From an uncultured Chlorobiaceae bacterium (GTDB lineage: Bacteria > Bacteroidota > Chlorobiia > Chlorobiales > Chlorobiaceae), in the NCBI GenBank assembly GCA_903874585.1, contig CAIQSY010000249.1, forward strand, positions 1-12,421: a stretch of 12,421 nt of DNA, in the 5' to 3' direction. Position numbers and translations under genes: made by a program. The notes beneath the pieces were generated by a model. That model made no database searches and was not told the origin of the DNA. It worked only from the letters and a program-made list of their open reading frames with translations. This document shows, in pieces, positions 1-7,196 of this stretch. The stretch's first letter is position 1. Each line of letters starts with the position of its first letter.

Positions 1-1
1 G

Positions 2-1372
2 CAAATTTACCTTGATGAACCACATCAGCAGGCGTATGTTGTCGAATATGCGAATCCTGGCCGCCTTCTGAAAATTGACCTGACAACAAAAGTTGTCACA
101 CCACTACTGCAGGGTCTGAACAATGCCATAGGATTACTCATTTCTGCAGATCTCGCTTATGCCTATATCAGCGAGCAATCTGGCGGTGGACGCATTACAC
201 GCTACTCACTGCAAGGAAAAGCCAATCTGGAAATTGCCTCTGGCTTGACTAATCCATTCTTCCTCACTTGGGCAAATCAGATGCAAACCGCCATATTTGT
301 CACCGAACGGGATCCGGCAAACCGTATTACTCTTGTACAGACTCTCCCTTATCCGGGTAGCGTCAAGCAAGTAGTAACCAATACAGGCGCAAGACCATCA
401 AGTGTCGCATGTCTTAATGGAACGAACCTGATCATCTGCTGCGATCAGGAGATCGATATGGCCAATATGCTCTCAGAGATTGTTCCCGCAACAGGACTCT
501 TTAAAGGAATTGGATATGTTCCGTGGAATTTGATTACCGCTATGGGCAAGGCTGATACCACAACCCAACCCCTTTACCCTTATCAATTTGCTAAAAATTC
601 ACCATTCGGTGGAACTCTTTCGCTTCAAATCAACCATTTGCTTGCATGGCAAAATGGAGTAAAATACTATCGTATTGTAGTGGATGGCAGCCCTCGTCTG
701 GAAACATGGTGGGATTTGCAGCTCAATACCTCAAACGGTAAATATGATATTCCCGTGCAGTTTAAACCCACTGATATCAATGGCGTTTCCGGTTACTATG
801 CCATTCATCAACCCGGAGCATGGTACATGAACACTGAACTGGCTATGATCCTGAACAGTTCCCTGCTCTCAAACGGGCTACGAACCTTTACCATCGAGTT
901 TACGAATGCCTCGGGTGGCAATTTACAACAACAAACATTACCGATTCTTATCGATAACAACCCCTGCACCGCAAGCATCGAAATGCCCTCAGTTGCTGGT
1001 ATTTCTGCAACAACCGACTGCGGTATGCTTCAATTCCAGAACACCAGCCAGAAAGTCAAGACACATTACACCGCCTCACATCCTTCACTGTTTGCGAATT
1101 ACTCATGGAGAGTTGGAAAAGGCGGTAAAGGGCCTGTCCCCGGAGTGCCTGAATGTGTTGTTGATGGCCCAGTCTCTCTGGCACCCTTCACGTTTGAAAA
1201 AGAGATAAGTGCCTTGCTGGAAACATGCCCAAGCGCAGCATTTTACGCTTCTGTGTATGTGTATGCTCAGGCAATCAACGGTACCGGACGGTTAAGCCAA
1301 TATGACGCTTCTGCTATCATTGCATTTGCCCTGACCCCAGCCATGAGAGTTGGGGCTGCCATCCTTAGGTAA
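2..1372 (+). CDS. Beta-propeller-like protein, 5' end outside window
   Basis: The reading frame is open from the left edge, so the true start lies upstream; 456 residues and a TAA stop are visible. A TTG at 245 could be read as a start, but coding sense continues before it, so I treat the gene as truncated by the window. The first ~130 visible residues have the rhythm of NHL/TolB-type propeller blades: GRLLKIDL, then GGGRITRYSL, then a NRITLVQTL strand, each ending a hydrophobic blade about 40-45 residues long. The rest (about residues 150-456) is a beta-rich region with several Cys and Asn/Gly-rich loops that I do not recognise. No membrane anchor is visible in the C-terminus. An extracytoplasmic or surface protein is plausible, but the N-terminus that would show a signal peptide is missing. 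No enzymatic function can be assigned. Confidence 0.7.
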   Translation, partial: QIYLDEPHQQAYVVEYANPGRLLKIDLTTKVVTPLLQGLNNAIGLLISADLAYAYISEQSGGGRITRYSLQGKANLEIASGLTNPFFLTWANQMQTAIFVTERDPANRITLVQTLPYPGSVKQVVTNTGARPSSVACLNGTNLIICCDQEIDMANMLSEIVPATGLFKGIGYVPWNLITAMGKADTTTQPLYPYQFAKNSPFGGTLSLQINHLLAWQNGVKYYRIVVDGSPRLETWWDLQLNTSNGKYDIPVQFKPTDINGVSGYYAIHQPGAWYMNTELAMILNSSLLSNGLRTFTIEFTNASGGNLQQQTLPILIDNNPCTASIEMPSVAGISATTDCGMLQFQNTSQKVKTHYTASHPSLFANYSWRVGKGGKGPVPGVPECVVDGPVSLAPFTFEKEISALLETCPSAAFYASVYVYAQAINGTGRLSQYDASAIIAFALTPAMRVGAAILR

Positions 1373-1395
1373 AAATTACGCATACATCGTTTTTC

Positions 1396-1434
1396 TGCTG
1401 CCCTCCCTCACATCATTGCGGCGAAAGGGCAGCA
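1396..1434. repeat. Inverted repeat after the propeller gene
   Basis: TGCTGCCCT (1396-1404) pairs perfectly with AGGGCAGCA (1426-1434) around a 21-bp loop. A T-run precedes the stem and an A-run follows it, so on either strand the order is T-tract, stem, A-tract. This is the reverse of a classical Rho-independent terminator, although the T and A runs can pair and lengthen the stem. It may still stabilise the 3' end of the upstream mRNA. Confidence 0.5.
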
Positions 1435-1536
1435 AAAAAACGCGGCACCGCTGTTGATGAAACTATCAGGATTAAAGAATTCACCGCTTTGAATTCGGTT
1501 ATCAACCGTGTGACAACTCAGCAATCAGTTACAATC

Positions 1537-1578
1537 AAAAAAGAGAGCGGCCTCCGGCAATGGAATGCCCGGAAGCCG
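1537..1578 (-). terminator. Rho-independent terminator of the psiE-like gene
   Basis: On the minus strand, CGGCTTCCGGGCA and TGCCGGAGGCCG form a GC-rich stem with one mismatch and one bulge around a 6-base loop. It is followed by CTCTC and then a run of six T (plus-strand A-run at 1537-1542). The stem begins 8 bases past the stop of the PsiE-like gene, which is the expected place and orientation. Confidence 0.8.
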
Positions 1579-1585
1579 AACTATC

Positions 1586-2041
1586 CTAATCATTATCCTT
1601 TTTTTGGGAACTGGTCACCAGCTTGTGCAGAATGCCGATAACCAGCAAGGATGCAAGCAGCAGGCCATAATGCCACGCATTAAAGAGCTGCTCCATATTC
1701 TGACCGGCAGTAGCAATCTTGACCGGTTCTACAATCAGTTGCCGTAAAAGAGTAATCATGGCAACTTCAATGAAAACAACGACATGAAAGACTCCAGTCT
1801 GCACATAGTTGATTTCAGCAGAAATCAGGCTTGACAATGTCCATACAATAAAGAGGGTACCCAATGACTGCAGAAAACCATGGGCAAGGTTATTCAGTTC
1901 AACGGCATGAACAACAGCTACAGAAAACTCCCATACCACCATCAGACTGGCCAACACTAACGCTACAGCTAAAAAAGCGTGGAGAAGATGGTTAAAGTTA
2001 CGTAAAGAACTCAACAGTCGATCTTCAAAGTGAGTGATCAT
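1586..2041 (-). CDS. PsiE-family membrane protein
   Basis: This 151-residue protein has four hydrophobic segments (about residues 19-45, 56-76, 84-104 and 120-143). The short polar N-terminus is followed by RLLSSLRNF, and EVAMITLLRQLIVEP sits at the third helix. Length, four-helix layout and the conserved R-x-L-I after helix 3 match the phosphate-starvation-inducible PsiE family of inner-membrane proteins, whose biochemical role is unknown. The lysine-rich tail (SSQKKDND) is probably cytoplasmic. The ATG at 2041 is the only sensible start, because an in-frame stop lies just upstream; no strong ribosome binding site is seen. The gene stands alone and ends in a good terminator, so it is probably monocistronic. 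No Pho-box was found upstream by eye, so phosphate control is not supported here. Confidence 0.75.
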   Translation of the reverse strand: MITHFEDRLLSSLRNFNHLLHAFLAVALVLASLMVVWEFSVAVVHAVELNNLAHGFLQSLGTLFIVWTLSSLISAEINYVQTGVFHVVVFIEVAMITLLRQLIVEPVKIATAGQNMEQLFNAWHYGLLLASLLVIGILHKLVTSSQKKDND

Positions 2042-2121
2042 GAGCTGGAGGGTGTGTGATTATAAATGAAATGGTATCGAATGGCGTTCAGAAACAGCAA
2101 TACACTGAAAAATCACTCGAT

Positions 2122-2147
2122 ACGACAATAAGGCACGACAATAAGGC
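2122..2147. repeat. 13-bp tandem duplication
   Basis: ACGACAATAAGGC occurs twice in direct succession with no mismatch. A near-palindrome, AAGGCTTTTATAAAACCTT (2143-2161), overlaps the second copy. Both lie about 80-120 bp upstream of the PsiE-like gene start and could affect its promoter, but nothing else shows a function. Confidence 0.6.
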
Positions 2148-2379
2148 TTTTATAAAACCTTGCATACTTTATGGTAATCATTAGTATTTGTGTTTGCAAA
2201 AAAGGCAATGGCAAAACTCAAAAGATTCTCGGGTTGACATCCACCAGAGCCATTTCATTATATTCTGAGCAACACTGCACCAGAAAAAAGAGCCATTGGA
2301 GAGTTTCTGCGCCAAATGTACATTCGTCAACTACAGGTGCGGAGGGTGTTTCGCTCCGAGTAGCAGAAGGCTGGTTTAA

Positions 2380-2502
2380 GCGGGCGGTTTCACGCTGAGC
2401 GCAGTATCGCCATACCAATTCCTTGCCACCGACATCGCCGTCACGCTGGACCACAATGTGGAACTCGAGCTCATCGGCATCATCAAAGGCGACGTTGTTT
2501 GA
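2380..2502 (+). pseudogene. GC-rich gene-tail remnant, unidentified
   Basis: Immediately after an in-frame TAA (2377-2379), 40 sense codons run to TGA and read AGGFTLSAVSPYQFLATD, then a section ending ELIGIIKGDVV. Codon third positions are strongly G/C (GCC ACC GAC ATC GCC GTC ACG CTG), unlike the AT-rich DNA on both sides. No start codon or ribosome binding site precedes it. This looks like the decayed 3' end of a gene from a higher-GC relative. The alternating hydrophobic pattern suggests beta-strands, but I do not recognise the family. It could also be chance. Confidence 0.35.
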
Positions 2503-2529
2503 TTATGGATTTTGAATTTTTGATGGTGA

Positions 2530-2655
2530 CTTCGAGAGCCTCAGCCACCGTTTGTCGAATCGTGATTCTCTCGATTAGCTTTATTGTTCTCGTTCTTGAC
2601 CGGTTGATTGTAGGGAGCATTCATTGTATTACGTCGGTGGCTGAGGCTCTCGAAG
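2530..2655. repeat. Perfect 21-bp inverted repeats with 84-bp spacer
   Basis: The arms at 2530-2550 and 2635-2655 are exact reverse complements. The left arm runs CTTCGAGAGC to CAGCCACCG and the right arm CGGTGGCTG to CTCTCGAAG. The 84-bp spacer is AT-richer and holds a small internal hairpin, GAATC-GT-GATTC (2557-2568). The right arm ends 11 bp past the stop of the SDR gene at 2666. Similar GGTGGCTGAG...TCGAAG palindromic repeats are scattered through many bacterial genomes, so this is probably a pair of interspersed repeat units or a small non-autonomous element. No T-tract follows in either direction, so it is not a standard terminator. Confidence 0.7.
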
Positions 2656-2665
2656 CCAATCTCCG

Positions 2666-3544
2666 CTACTTCACCAGCGTTTTGCACTGCATGAAAAAAT
2701 CGCGCAAACGGTGGGTTCCGTAGAGCGGCGAGACGATATCAATTCTGCTGAGAGTTGTGGCAAAGAGCGCAACATCGTGCACATCACGATTGAAAAGGCC
2801 AACACCTGCAACTAAAACGTCGGCTGCCCAGAGTGGTAAAGGGAAAATAATCGGTTTGGTTTGTGCAATTTCAATGGCCAGATCAACCATTTCAAGGTAG
2901 GTGAACACCTCAGGACCTCCGACATTAACCTCTTTTGCCGTACCATCAACGGCATCAACACACACTTGAGCAAGGTCAGCACCATGAATTGGGTTTGAGC
3001 GCTGATAGCCATCGCCTACCATCAGCATAAAGCCGCTGCTGGCACGCGCCACGAACTGCCCGATTTCCGAATAAAAGCCGTTTGGACGGATAATTGCAGA
3101 ATCGATGTTTGCGGCTTTCAGCTCTCTGACGAACTTTTCATGCGCCTGAACGTTCGGGATATTCATCATTCGATGAGCATCAAACACTGAAACGTATATG
3201 AATTTCTTCACCTTGGCTTTCAGGGCAACGTCGAGCAGATTCATGTTTGCCTGATAATCCACCTCAAAAATGGTGTGCACAAAATCAGGTTTGATCATAC
3301 CAAGTGATGAAAAAACGACGTCAACGCCATCACAGGCTGCGGCAATGGTTTCGGGTTTCGTTGCATCGCCAACAATAATTTCGTCTGCAAGGGTGTCGAT
3401 AGCGGGGGAAAAATAAGAACCAGGCTGCTTCGCCTTCTCTGAATTGCGAACGAGTGCGCGCACCCAATAACCGCGATTTTTGAACTCTTGAACTGCATAG
3501 CGACCGAGATAACCAGTTGAACCGGCAACAAGTACTTTTTTCAT
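2666..3544 (-). CDS. Atypical SDR, DVR/NmrA-like NAD(P)-binding protein
   Basis: The protein has 292 residues. The Rossmann nucleotide-binding motif GSTGYLGR is at residues 8-15, followed by a basic stretch (RALVRNSEKAK) that would favour NADP. It has the short DATKPE and DVVFSSLG strands of atypical SDRs and no classical YxxxK (AHEKF occurs at that place). The mid-protein RPNGFYSEIG, the GDGYQRSNPIHGADLA block and the C-terminal YGTHRLRDFF resemble the family holding plant and green-sulfur 8-vinyl reductases (DVR/BciA). It is shorter than BciA proteins as I remember them, so I do not call it BciA. A reductase or epimerase acting on a hydrophobic substrate is possible. It lies downstream of, and on the same strand as, the NOL-like SDR (87-bp gap), so co-transcription is possible. 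The ATG start places the Rossmann motif normally, but no Shine-Dalgarno is visible. Confidence 0.75.
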   Translation of the reverse strand: MKKVLVAGSTGYLGRYAVQEFKNRGYWVRALVRNSEKAKQPGSYFSPAIDTLADEIIVGDATKPETIAAACDGVDVVFSSLGMIKPDFVHTIFEVDYQANMNLLDVALKAKVKKFIYVSVFDAHRMMNIPNVQAHEKFVRELKAANIDSAIIRPNGFYSEIGQFVARASSGFMLMVGDGYQRSNPIHGADLAQVCVDAVDGTAKEVNVGGPEVFTYLEMVDLAIEIAQTKPIIFPLPLWAADVLVAGVGLFNRDVHDVALFATTLSRIDIVSPLYGTHRLRDFFMQCKTLVK

Positions 3545-3631
3545 GGTGTTGTGAATAACGTTAAAAAGATTCCAAAACTGTTTTCGTGATGAGGATGAAT
3601 ATAGAGAGAGCGTTGGCTGTTCTCAAAGATT

Positions 3632-4435
3632 TTAAGCATTGCGAAGAAGACGAGGAAGAGCAAGTGCTATTCGGAACAACATACTGGCAAGTGGTTCGTA
3701 GCGCAGGCAAGTGTTTCGCCCTTTTATTGAGCGTAGTTTCGGCACAAGAGCTGCTGCAACTTTTTCCGGTTTTTCAGCAATGATCTGTAAAAATTGGCGG
3801 ATTTCGCCGGAAGCATCTTGCAGCAGCAGATCAGTGAGTACTAATCCCGGGCTGAGTTCATGGACGCCGATACTGGTGATTCCAGCAGCTTTCAGCTCTT
3901 TAGAGAGAAAATGCGTCACCTCTGCGACTCCCCTTTTCGAGGCTTTGTGAGGCACTGCCGAGCGTGAAAATGATGCACCAAAGAGTGAAAAACCCATGTT
4001 GAAAATATGATAACGCGGCGTTGCTGAGGCTGGCTGGCGCTGCATCACCTTAACCGCTTCGGCACACATGATGGCTGTACCTGTGAGATTGGTGGTGCAC
4101 GTTGCAAGAATATCATCAGCGTGAAGCTCCCATAAGGGGCGTTTTAACATGCCCGCAGTACCCGCATTGTTAATCCAGCGATCGATGCGCCCGAGCTTGG
4201 CAACAGCAAATTCAGCAAGCACTTGCGCACCTGCCGGGTCACCAACATCGCACCCGATACCATACACCTTGCCATTCGGCACCGCACGCCGAAGCGCATG
4301 TAACGCATCCTCAAGCCGCTGCACATCTCTGCCACACAGCACAACAGTATCGCCAACGGCAAGAAACTCCGCAGCAAGAGCATATCCCAAACCTTTGCTG
4401 CCTCCGGTAATCACCACTCCAAGCGTATCGCTCAT
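3632..4435 (-). CDS. NOL/NYC1-like SDR with altered catalytic Tyr
   Basis: This classical SDR has 267 residues from the chosen ATG. TGGSKGLG (10-17) binds the cofactor dinucleotide, GRD (35-37) indicates NADPH preference, CDV (62-64) and NNAG (89-92) are standard, and Asn116 of the catalytic tetrad is kept. VHELSPGLVLTDLLL followed by IIAEKPEKVAAALVPKLRSI closely resembles plant chlorophyll b reductases (NOL/NYC1), from memory. The expected YxxxK reads HKASK, so His163 replaces the catalytic Tyr while Lys167 stays; Ser150 is at the usual distance for the catalytic Ser. The frame extends upstream to a GTG at 4450. I prefer the ATG because GGTG lies about 9 bases before it, while the AAGAGG element is too close to the first GTG. 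A tetrapyrrole substrate is plausible but unproven. Divergent from tgt. Confidence 0.75.
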   Translation of the reverse strand: MSDTLGVVITGGSKGLGYALAAEFLAVGDTVVLCGRDVQRLEDALHALRRAVPNGKVYGIGCDVGDPAGAQVLAEFAVAKLGRIDRWINNAGTAGMLKRPLWELHADDILATCTTNLTGTAIMCAEAVKVMQRQPASATPRYHIFNMGFSLFGASFSRSAVPHKASKRGVAEVTHFLSKELKAAGITSIGVHELSPGLVLTDLLLQDASGEIRQFLQIIAEKPEKVAAALVPKLRSIKGRNTCLRYEPLASMLFRIALALPRLLRNA

Positions 4436-4466
4436 CTTGTTCTTCACCACACCTCTTCTTGAATGT

Positions 4467-4484
4467 TTGATTAACGTTAATCAA
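4467..4484. promoter_or_regulatory. 18-bp perfect palindrome, likely operator
   Basis: TTGATTAACGTTAATCAA is its own exact reverse complement. It lies 32 bp upstream of the NOL-like SDR start and in the divergent region shared with tgt. Length, symmetry and position suit a dimeric repressor site for the SDR gene. No T-tract follows, so a terminator is unlikely. The binding protein is not encoded beside it. Confidence 0.5.
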
Positions 4485-4518
4485 CAGCTCTGCCACCGGA
4501 TAGTATGGTAGCATTTAC

Positions 4519-4565
4519 AACGCTCAACACCAAGCGTTGCAACAACGCCAAAACGTGCCAAAACG
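4519..4565. repeat. Small inverted and direct repeats upstream of tgt
   Basis: AACGCT (4519-4524) and AGCGTT (4533-4538) form a 6-bp hairpin with an 8-base loop. They are followed by GCCAAAACG twice (4547-4555 and 4557-4565) with one base between. This is the presumed 5' leader or promoter region of tgt. The repeats are short and could be chance. Confidence 0.3.
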
Positions 4566-4680
4566 CATGATAGTGGCACAAAACTCTCAATCCTCCCCTT
4601 TGCTATTCTCATTCGCATTCTCTACTTTCTTTGGCGCAATGCTCACCGGAACATCGCTCCTCAAACGAATACTCATTTCA

Positions 4681-5808
4681 ATGAAATTCACCCTCACCAT
4701 ACAAGACTCCAGAACAGCGGCTCGATGCGGTATTCTGCAGACTGACCACGGCGCTATACCAACGCCAATTTTTATGCCGGTCGGCACTCGTGCAAGCGTT
4801 AAATCAGTTGAGCCACATGAGTTGCTCGAATCGAACGTTCACATTATTCTTGCCAACACGTACCATCTCTACCTGAGGCCGGGTAATAATATTTTGCAGA
4901 AAGCGGGCGGTGTGCATCGGTTTATGAACTGGCAGGGACCGCTCTTGACCGACAGTGGCGGCTACCAAGTTTACTCGCTCTCCGATTTGCGAAAAATCAG
5001 CGAGGAGGGTGTGATGTTCAAGTCGCACCTTGATGGCTCAAAGCAGCTCTTCACGCCAGAAAATGTGGTAGATACCGAGCGTATTATCGGCAGCGATATT
5101 ATGATGCCGCTGGATGAGTGCCCACCATCAACTGCTGAAAAAGAGTACGTCCGCACCTCCGGCGAGTTAACGATTCGCTGGGCTGAACGGGCACGCAAGC
5201 ACTTCAGCCAGACGACTCCGCTCTACGGCCACGCGCAGTACCTCTTTGGCATTACGCAGGGCGGGATTCATGAGGATTTGCGCACCATTTCCACAAAAGC
5301 ACTGGTTGATCTCGATTTTGATGGATATGCGATTGGCGGCATGGCAGTTGGTGAACCAGCGCCGGAGATGTATCGGATTCTTGAACTCTCGCATACGCTG
5401 CTGCCCGAAGCGAAGCCGCGCTATTTGATGGGCGTTGGCACACCGGAGAATATTCTGAACGCCATTGAGCGAGGTGTCGATATGTTCGACTGCGTTATTC
5501 CGACGCGCGAAGGGCGCAACGGCAGAGTCTATACCCGCTACGGCAAAATGAATCTACGGTCGGCAAAATATGCGGATGATTTCCGCTCCATCGATGAAGG
5601 TTTCGATAATGACGTGTGCCGAAACTACTCGCGCGCTTACATTCGCCACCTCTTGAATGTGGGTGAAATTCTCGGGCTCAAGCTCTGCACGTTGCAGAAT
5701 ATCTCATTTTTCATGTGGCTCACCGCAACCGCACGCAAAGAGATTCAAAACGGCTCATTTCTGGAGTGGAAGCACGATTTTCTCGAACAATTCAATCAGA
5801 AAGCATGA
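4681..5808 (+). CDS. tgt: tRNA-guanine transglycosylase
   Basis: Tgt swaps guanine-34 of the GUN-anticodon tRNAs for preQ1 in queuosine synthesis. The protein has 375 residues, the usual bacterial length. The frame stays open back to 4537, but those extra 48 residues are low-complexity and unlike any Tgt, so I start at ATG 4681 (MKFTLTIQDSRTAARCG). The acid/base Asp91 lies in TDSGGYQ, the nucleophile Asp270 in DMFDCVIPTREGRNG, and GITQGG and GYAIGGMAVGE line the base pocket. The zinc site is abnormal: the usual C-x-C-x2-C...H is Phe308, Asn310, Cys313 and Gln339, so only one ligand remains although spacing and flanks (CRNYSRAYIRHL) are intact. Other motifs are normal, so I expect an active fold stabilised differently, or loss of activity. 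It overlaps rimO by 4 bp. Confidence 0.95.
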   Translation: MKFTLTIQDSRTAARCGILQTDHGAIPTPIFMPVGTRASVKSVEPHELLESNVHIILANTYHLYLRPGNNILQKAGGVHRFMNWQGPLLTDSGGYQVYSLSDLRKISEEGVMFKSHLDGSKQLFTPENVVDTERIIGSDIMMPLDECPPSTAEKEYVRTSGELTIRWAERARKHFSQTTPLYGHAQYLFGITQGGIHEDLRTISTKALVDLDFDGYAIGGMAVGEPAPEMYRILELSHTLLPEAKPRYLMGVGTPENILNAIERGVDMFDCVIPTREGRNGRVYTRYGKMNLRSAKYADDFRSIDEGFDNDVCRNYSRAYIRHLLNVGEILGLKLCTLQNISFFMWLTATARKEIQNGSFLEWKHDFLEQFNQKA

Positions 5809-7103
5809 CGCATAACCTCTTTCTCCTGAGCCTCGGCTGCTCAAAAAATACCGTTGATGCTGAACGGCTGATGGCGCAGGCTGAAGCTTCGGGCATCCAT
5901 TTTACCGAGAGTGCCGATGAGTCCGACACCATTCTCATCAATACCTGCGGCTTTATCGAAGATGCCAAGCAGGAATCGATTGCTGAAATGTTAGCGGCGA
6001 TTGAGAAAAAAGTTGAAGGCAAGGTGCAAAAGGTTTTTGTGATGGGCTGCCTCAGTGAACTGTACCGCAAAGAACTTACTGAGGAGATGCCGGAGATTGA
6101 CGGCTTTTTCGGCACGCGCGAACTGCCGGACGTGCTTGCTGCTATCGGTGCATCGTACCGCGCAGAGCTGTATGACCACCGCACTCTGCTGACGCCGAAA
6201 CACTACGCTTTTCTTAAAATTGCCGAAGGATGCAATCGCTCCTGTTCGTTCTGCTCAATTCCAAAAATCAGAGGCGGCTACCAAAGTCAACCCGTTGAAC
6301 AACTTTTGCGCGAAGCAACGCTCCTGCAACAACATGGCGTCAAAGAGCTTAATCTGATTGCGCAAGATATCAGCATGTTCGGTTACGACACCACGGGCAA
6401 ATCAATGCTGAATGAGCTTGTACTGCAACTGTCGGACATGGCGTTCGACTGGATTCGGCTGCTCTACGCCTATCCCGTGAACTTTCCGCTTGAAGTAATT
6501 GACACCATGCGCAAACGCGCCAATGTGTGCAACTATCTTGATATACCGCTGCAACACTGCAATGACCGCATTCTCCACTCAATGCGTCGTGGCATCAACA
6601 AGCAGGAGACCATCACGCTGCTCGAAACAATTCGCGAAAAAAATCCCGACATCTGCTTGCGCACAACCATGATTGTTGGTTATCCTGGCGAAACTCGCCA
6701 AGAGTTTGAAGAGCTGCTGCAATTTGTCGAGAAAACTCGCTTTGAACGGCTCGGCTCTTTTGCGTATTGCCACGAAGAGTACACCTCATCTTTTTCTATG
6801 GATGACAGCGTTTCCGCTGAAGAGAAGCAGCAACGGGTAACGGAGCTGATGGAGCTGCAGGAAACTATTGCAATAGAAAATAATCACCACTTTGAAGGAA
6901 AGAATATCACCATTTTGATTGATGAGGTGGAGGATGATATCGCATTTGGACGAACCGAGTACGATGCGCCGGAGGTCGATAACGAGTGCATTCTCTCAAC
7001 GGAAACGGTGAAAGTTACCGTCGGCTCATTCTACAAAGCCACCATCAGCGACAGCTCAGCGTATGAACTTTATGGCGTTGTGGATGAAAAACAGCTTTCA
7101 TAA
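5805..7103 (+). CDS. rimO: Ribosomal protein S12 methylthiotransferase
   Basis: RimO is a radical-SAM enzyme that adds a methylthio group to the conserved Asp of ribosomal protein S12. The protein has 432 residues. The N-terminal MTTase domain carries the auxiliary-cluster cysteines Cys12 (LGCSKN), Cys48 (NTCGF) and Cys82 (GCLSE). The radical-SAM domain has C143-x3-C147-x2-C150 in AEGCNRSCSFCSIP, followed by IPKIRGG and YPVNFP. A TRAM-type substrate-binding domain fills roughly the last 65 residues. SLGCSKNTVDAE and IPKIRGGYQS favour RimO over the tRNA enzyme MiaB. The ATG overlaps the tgt stop as ATGA, which signals translational coupling. The frame extends upstream into tgt, but only this start gives the normal N-terminus. 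Confidence 0.95.
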   Translation: MTHNLFLLSLGCSKNTVDAERLMAQAEASGIHFTESADESDTILINTCGFIEDAKQESIAEMLAAIEKKVEGKVQKVFVMGCLSELYRKELTEEMPEIDGFFGTRELPDVLAAIGASYRAELYDHRTLLTPKHYAFLKIAEGCNRSCSFCSIPKIRGGYQSQPVEQLLREATLLQQHGVKELNLIAQDISMFGYDTTGKSMLNELVLQLSDMAFDWIRLLYAYPVNFPLEVIDTMRKRANVCNYLDIPLQHCNDRILHSMRRGINKQETITLLETIREKNPDICLRTTMIVGYPGETRQEFEELLQFVEKTRFERLGSFAYCHEEYTSSFSMDDSVSAEEKQQRVTELMELQETIAIENNHHFEGKNITILIDEVEDDIAFGRTEYDAPEVDNECILSTETVKVTVGSFYKATISDSSAYELYGVVDEKQLS

Positions 7104-7196
7104 GGTTGTAAACCCTTCAAAAAAAATTGTTTATTTTGCCCAAACTTTGCTCTCAAAAAGCACAACTGATAACCTCCTCTTTTTAAAAAAGTAACC

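Larger units (their letters stand above)
2042..2665. other. Intergenic region without an intact gene
   Basis: About 620 bp between the PsiE-like gene and the first SDR gene. Short frames exist on both strands, but none has a recognisable domain or a ribosome binding site. The contents I can support are listed separately: a 13-bp tandem duplication, a GC-rich orphan frame at 2380-2502 and a 21-bp inverted repeat pair at 2530-2655. An additional 7-bp inverted repeat (GTATCGA at 2074-2080, TCGATAC at 2117-2123) lies in the upstream region of the PsiE-like gene. The mix of base compositions suggests an accreted, decayed region. Confidence 0.6.

Noticed and set aside
1390..1440. Hairpin after the first gene as a Rho-independent terminator
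   Set aside because: The T-run precedes and the A-run follows the stem on both strands, so no U-tract follows the hairpin.
2171..2454. Two overlapping small frames on opposite strands in the intergenic region
   Set aside because: Neither has a ribosome binding site, a recognisable motif or coding-like codon use; only the GC-rich stretch at 2380-2502 merited listing.
3586..3950. Plus-strand frames over the 3' half of the NOL-like SDR
   Set aside because: They are antisense shadows of a protein with clear SDR motifs.
4537..4680. 48-residue N-terminal extension of Tgt
   Set aside because: Known Tgt proteins begin near MKFTL...; the extension is low-complexity and reads like leader DNA.
5715..5804. 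30-residue upstream extension of RimO inside tgt
   Set aside because: The ATGA overlap start gives the standard RimO N-terminus and a typical coupled arrangement.
7104..7196. A Bacteroidota-type promoter (TTG and TAnnTTTG) upstream of aroK
   Set aside because: TTG at 7127 and AAACTTTG at 7142 are only 12 bp apart, too close for the known spacing, and the second box has a mismatch.
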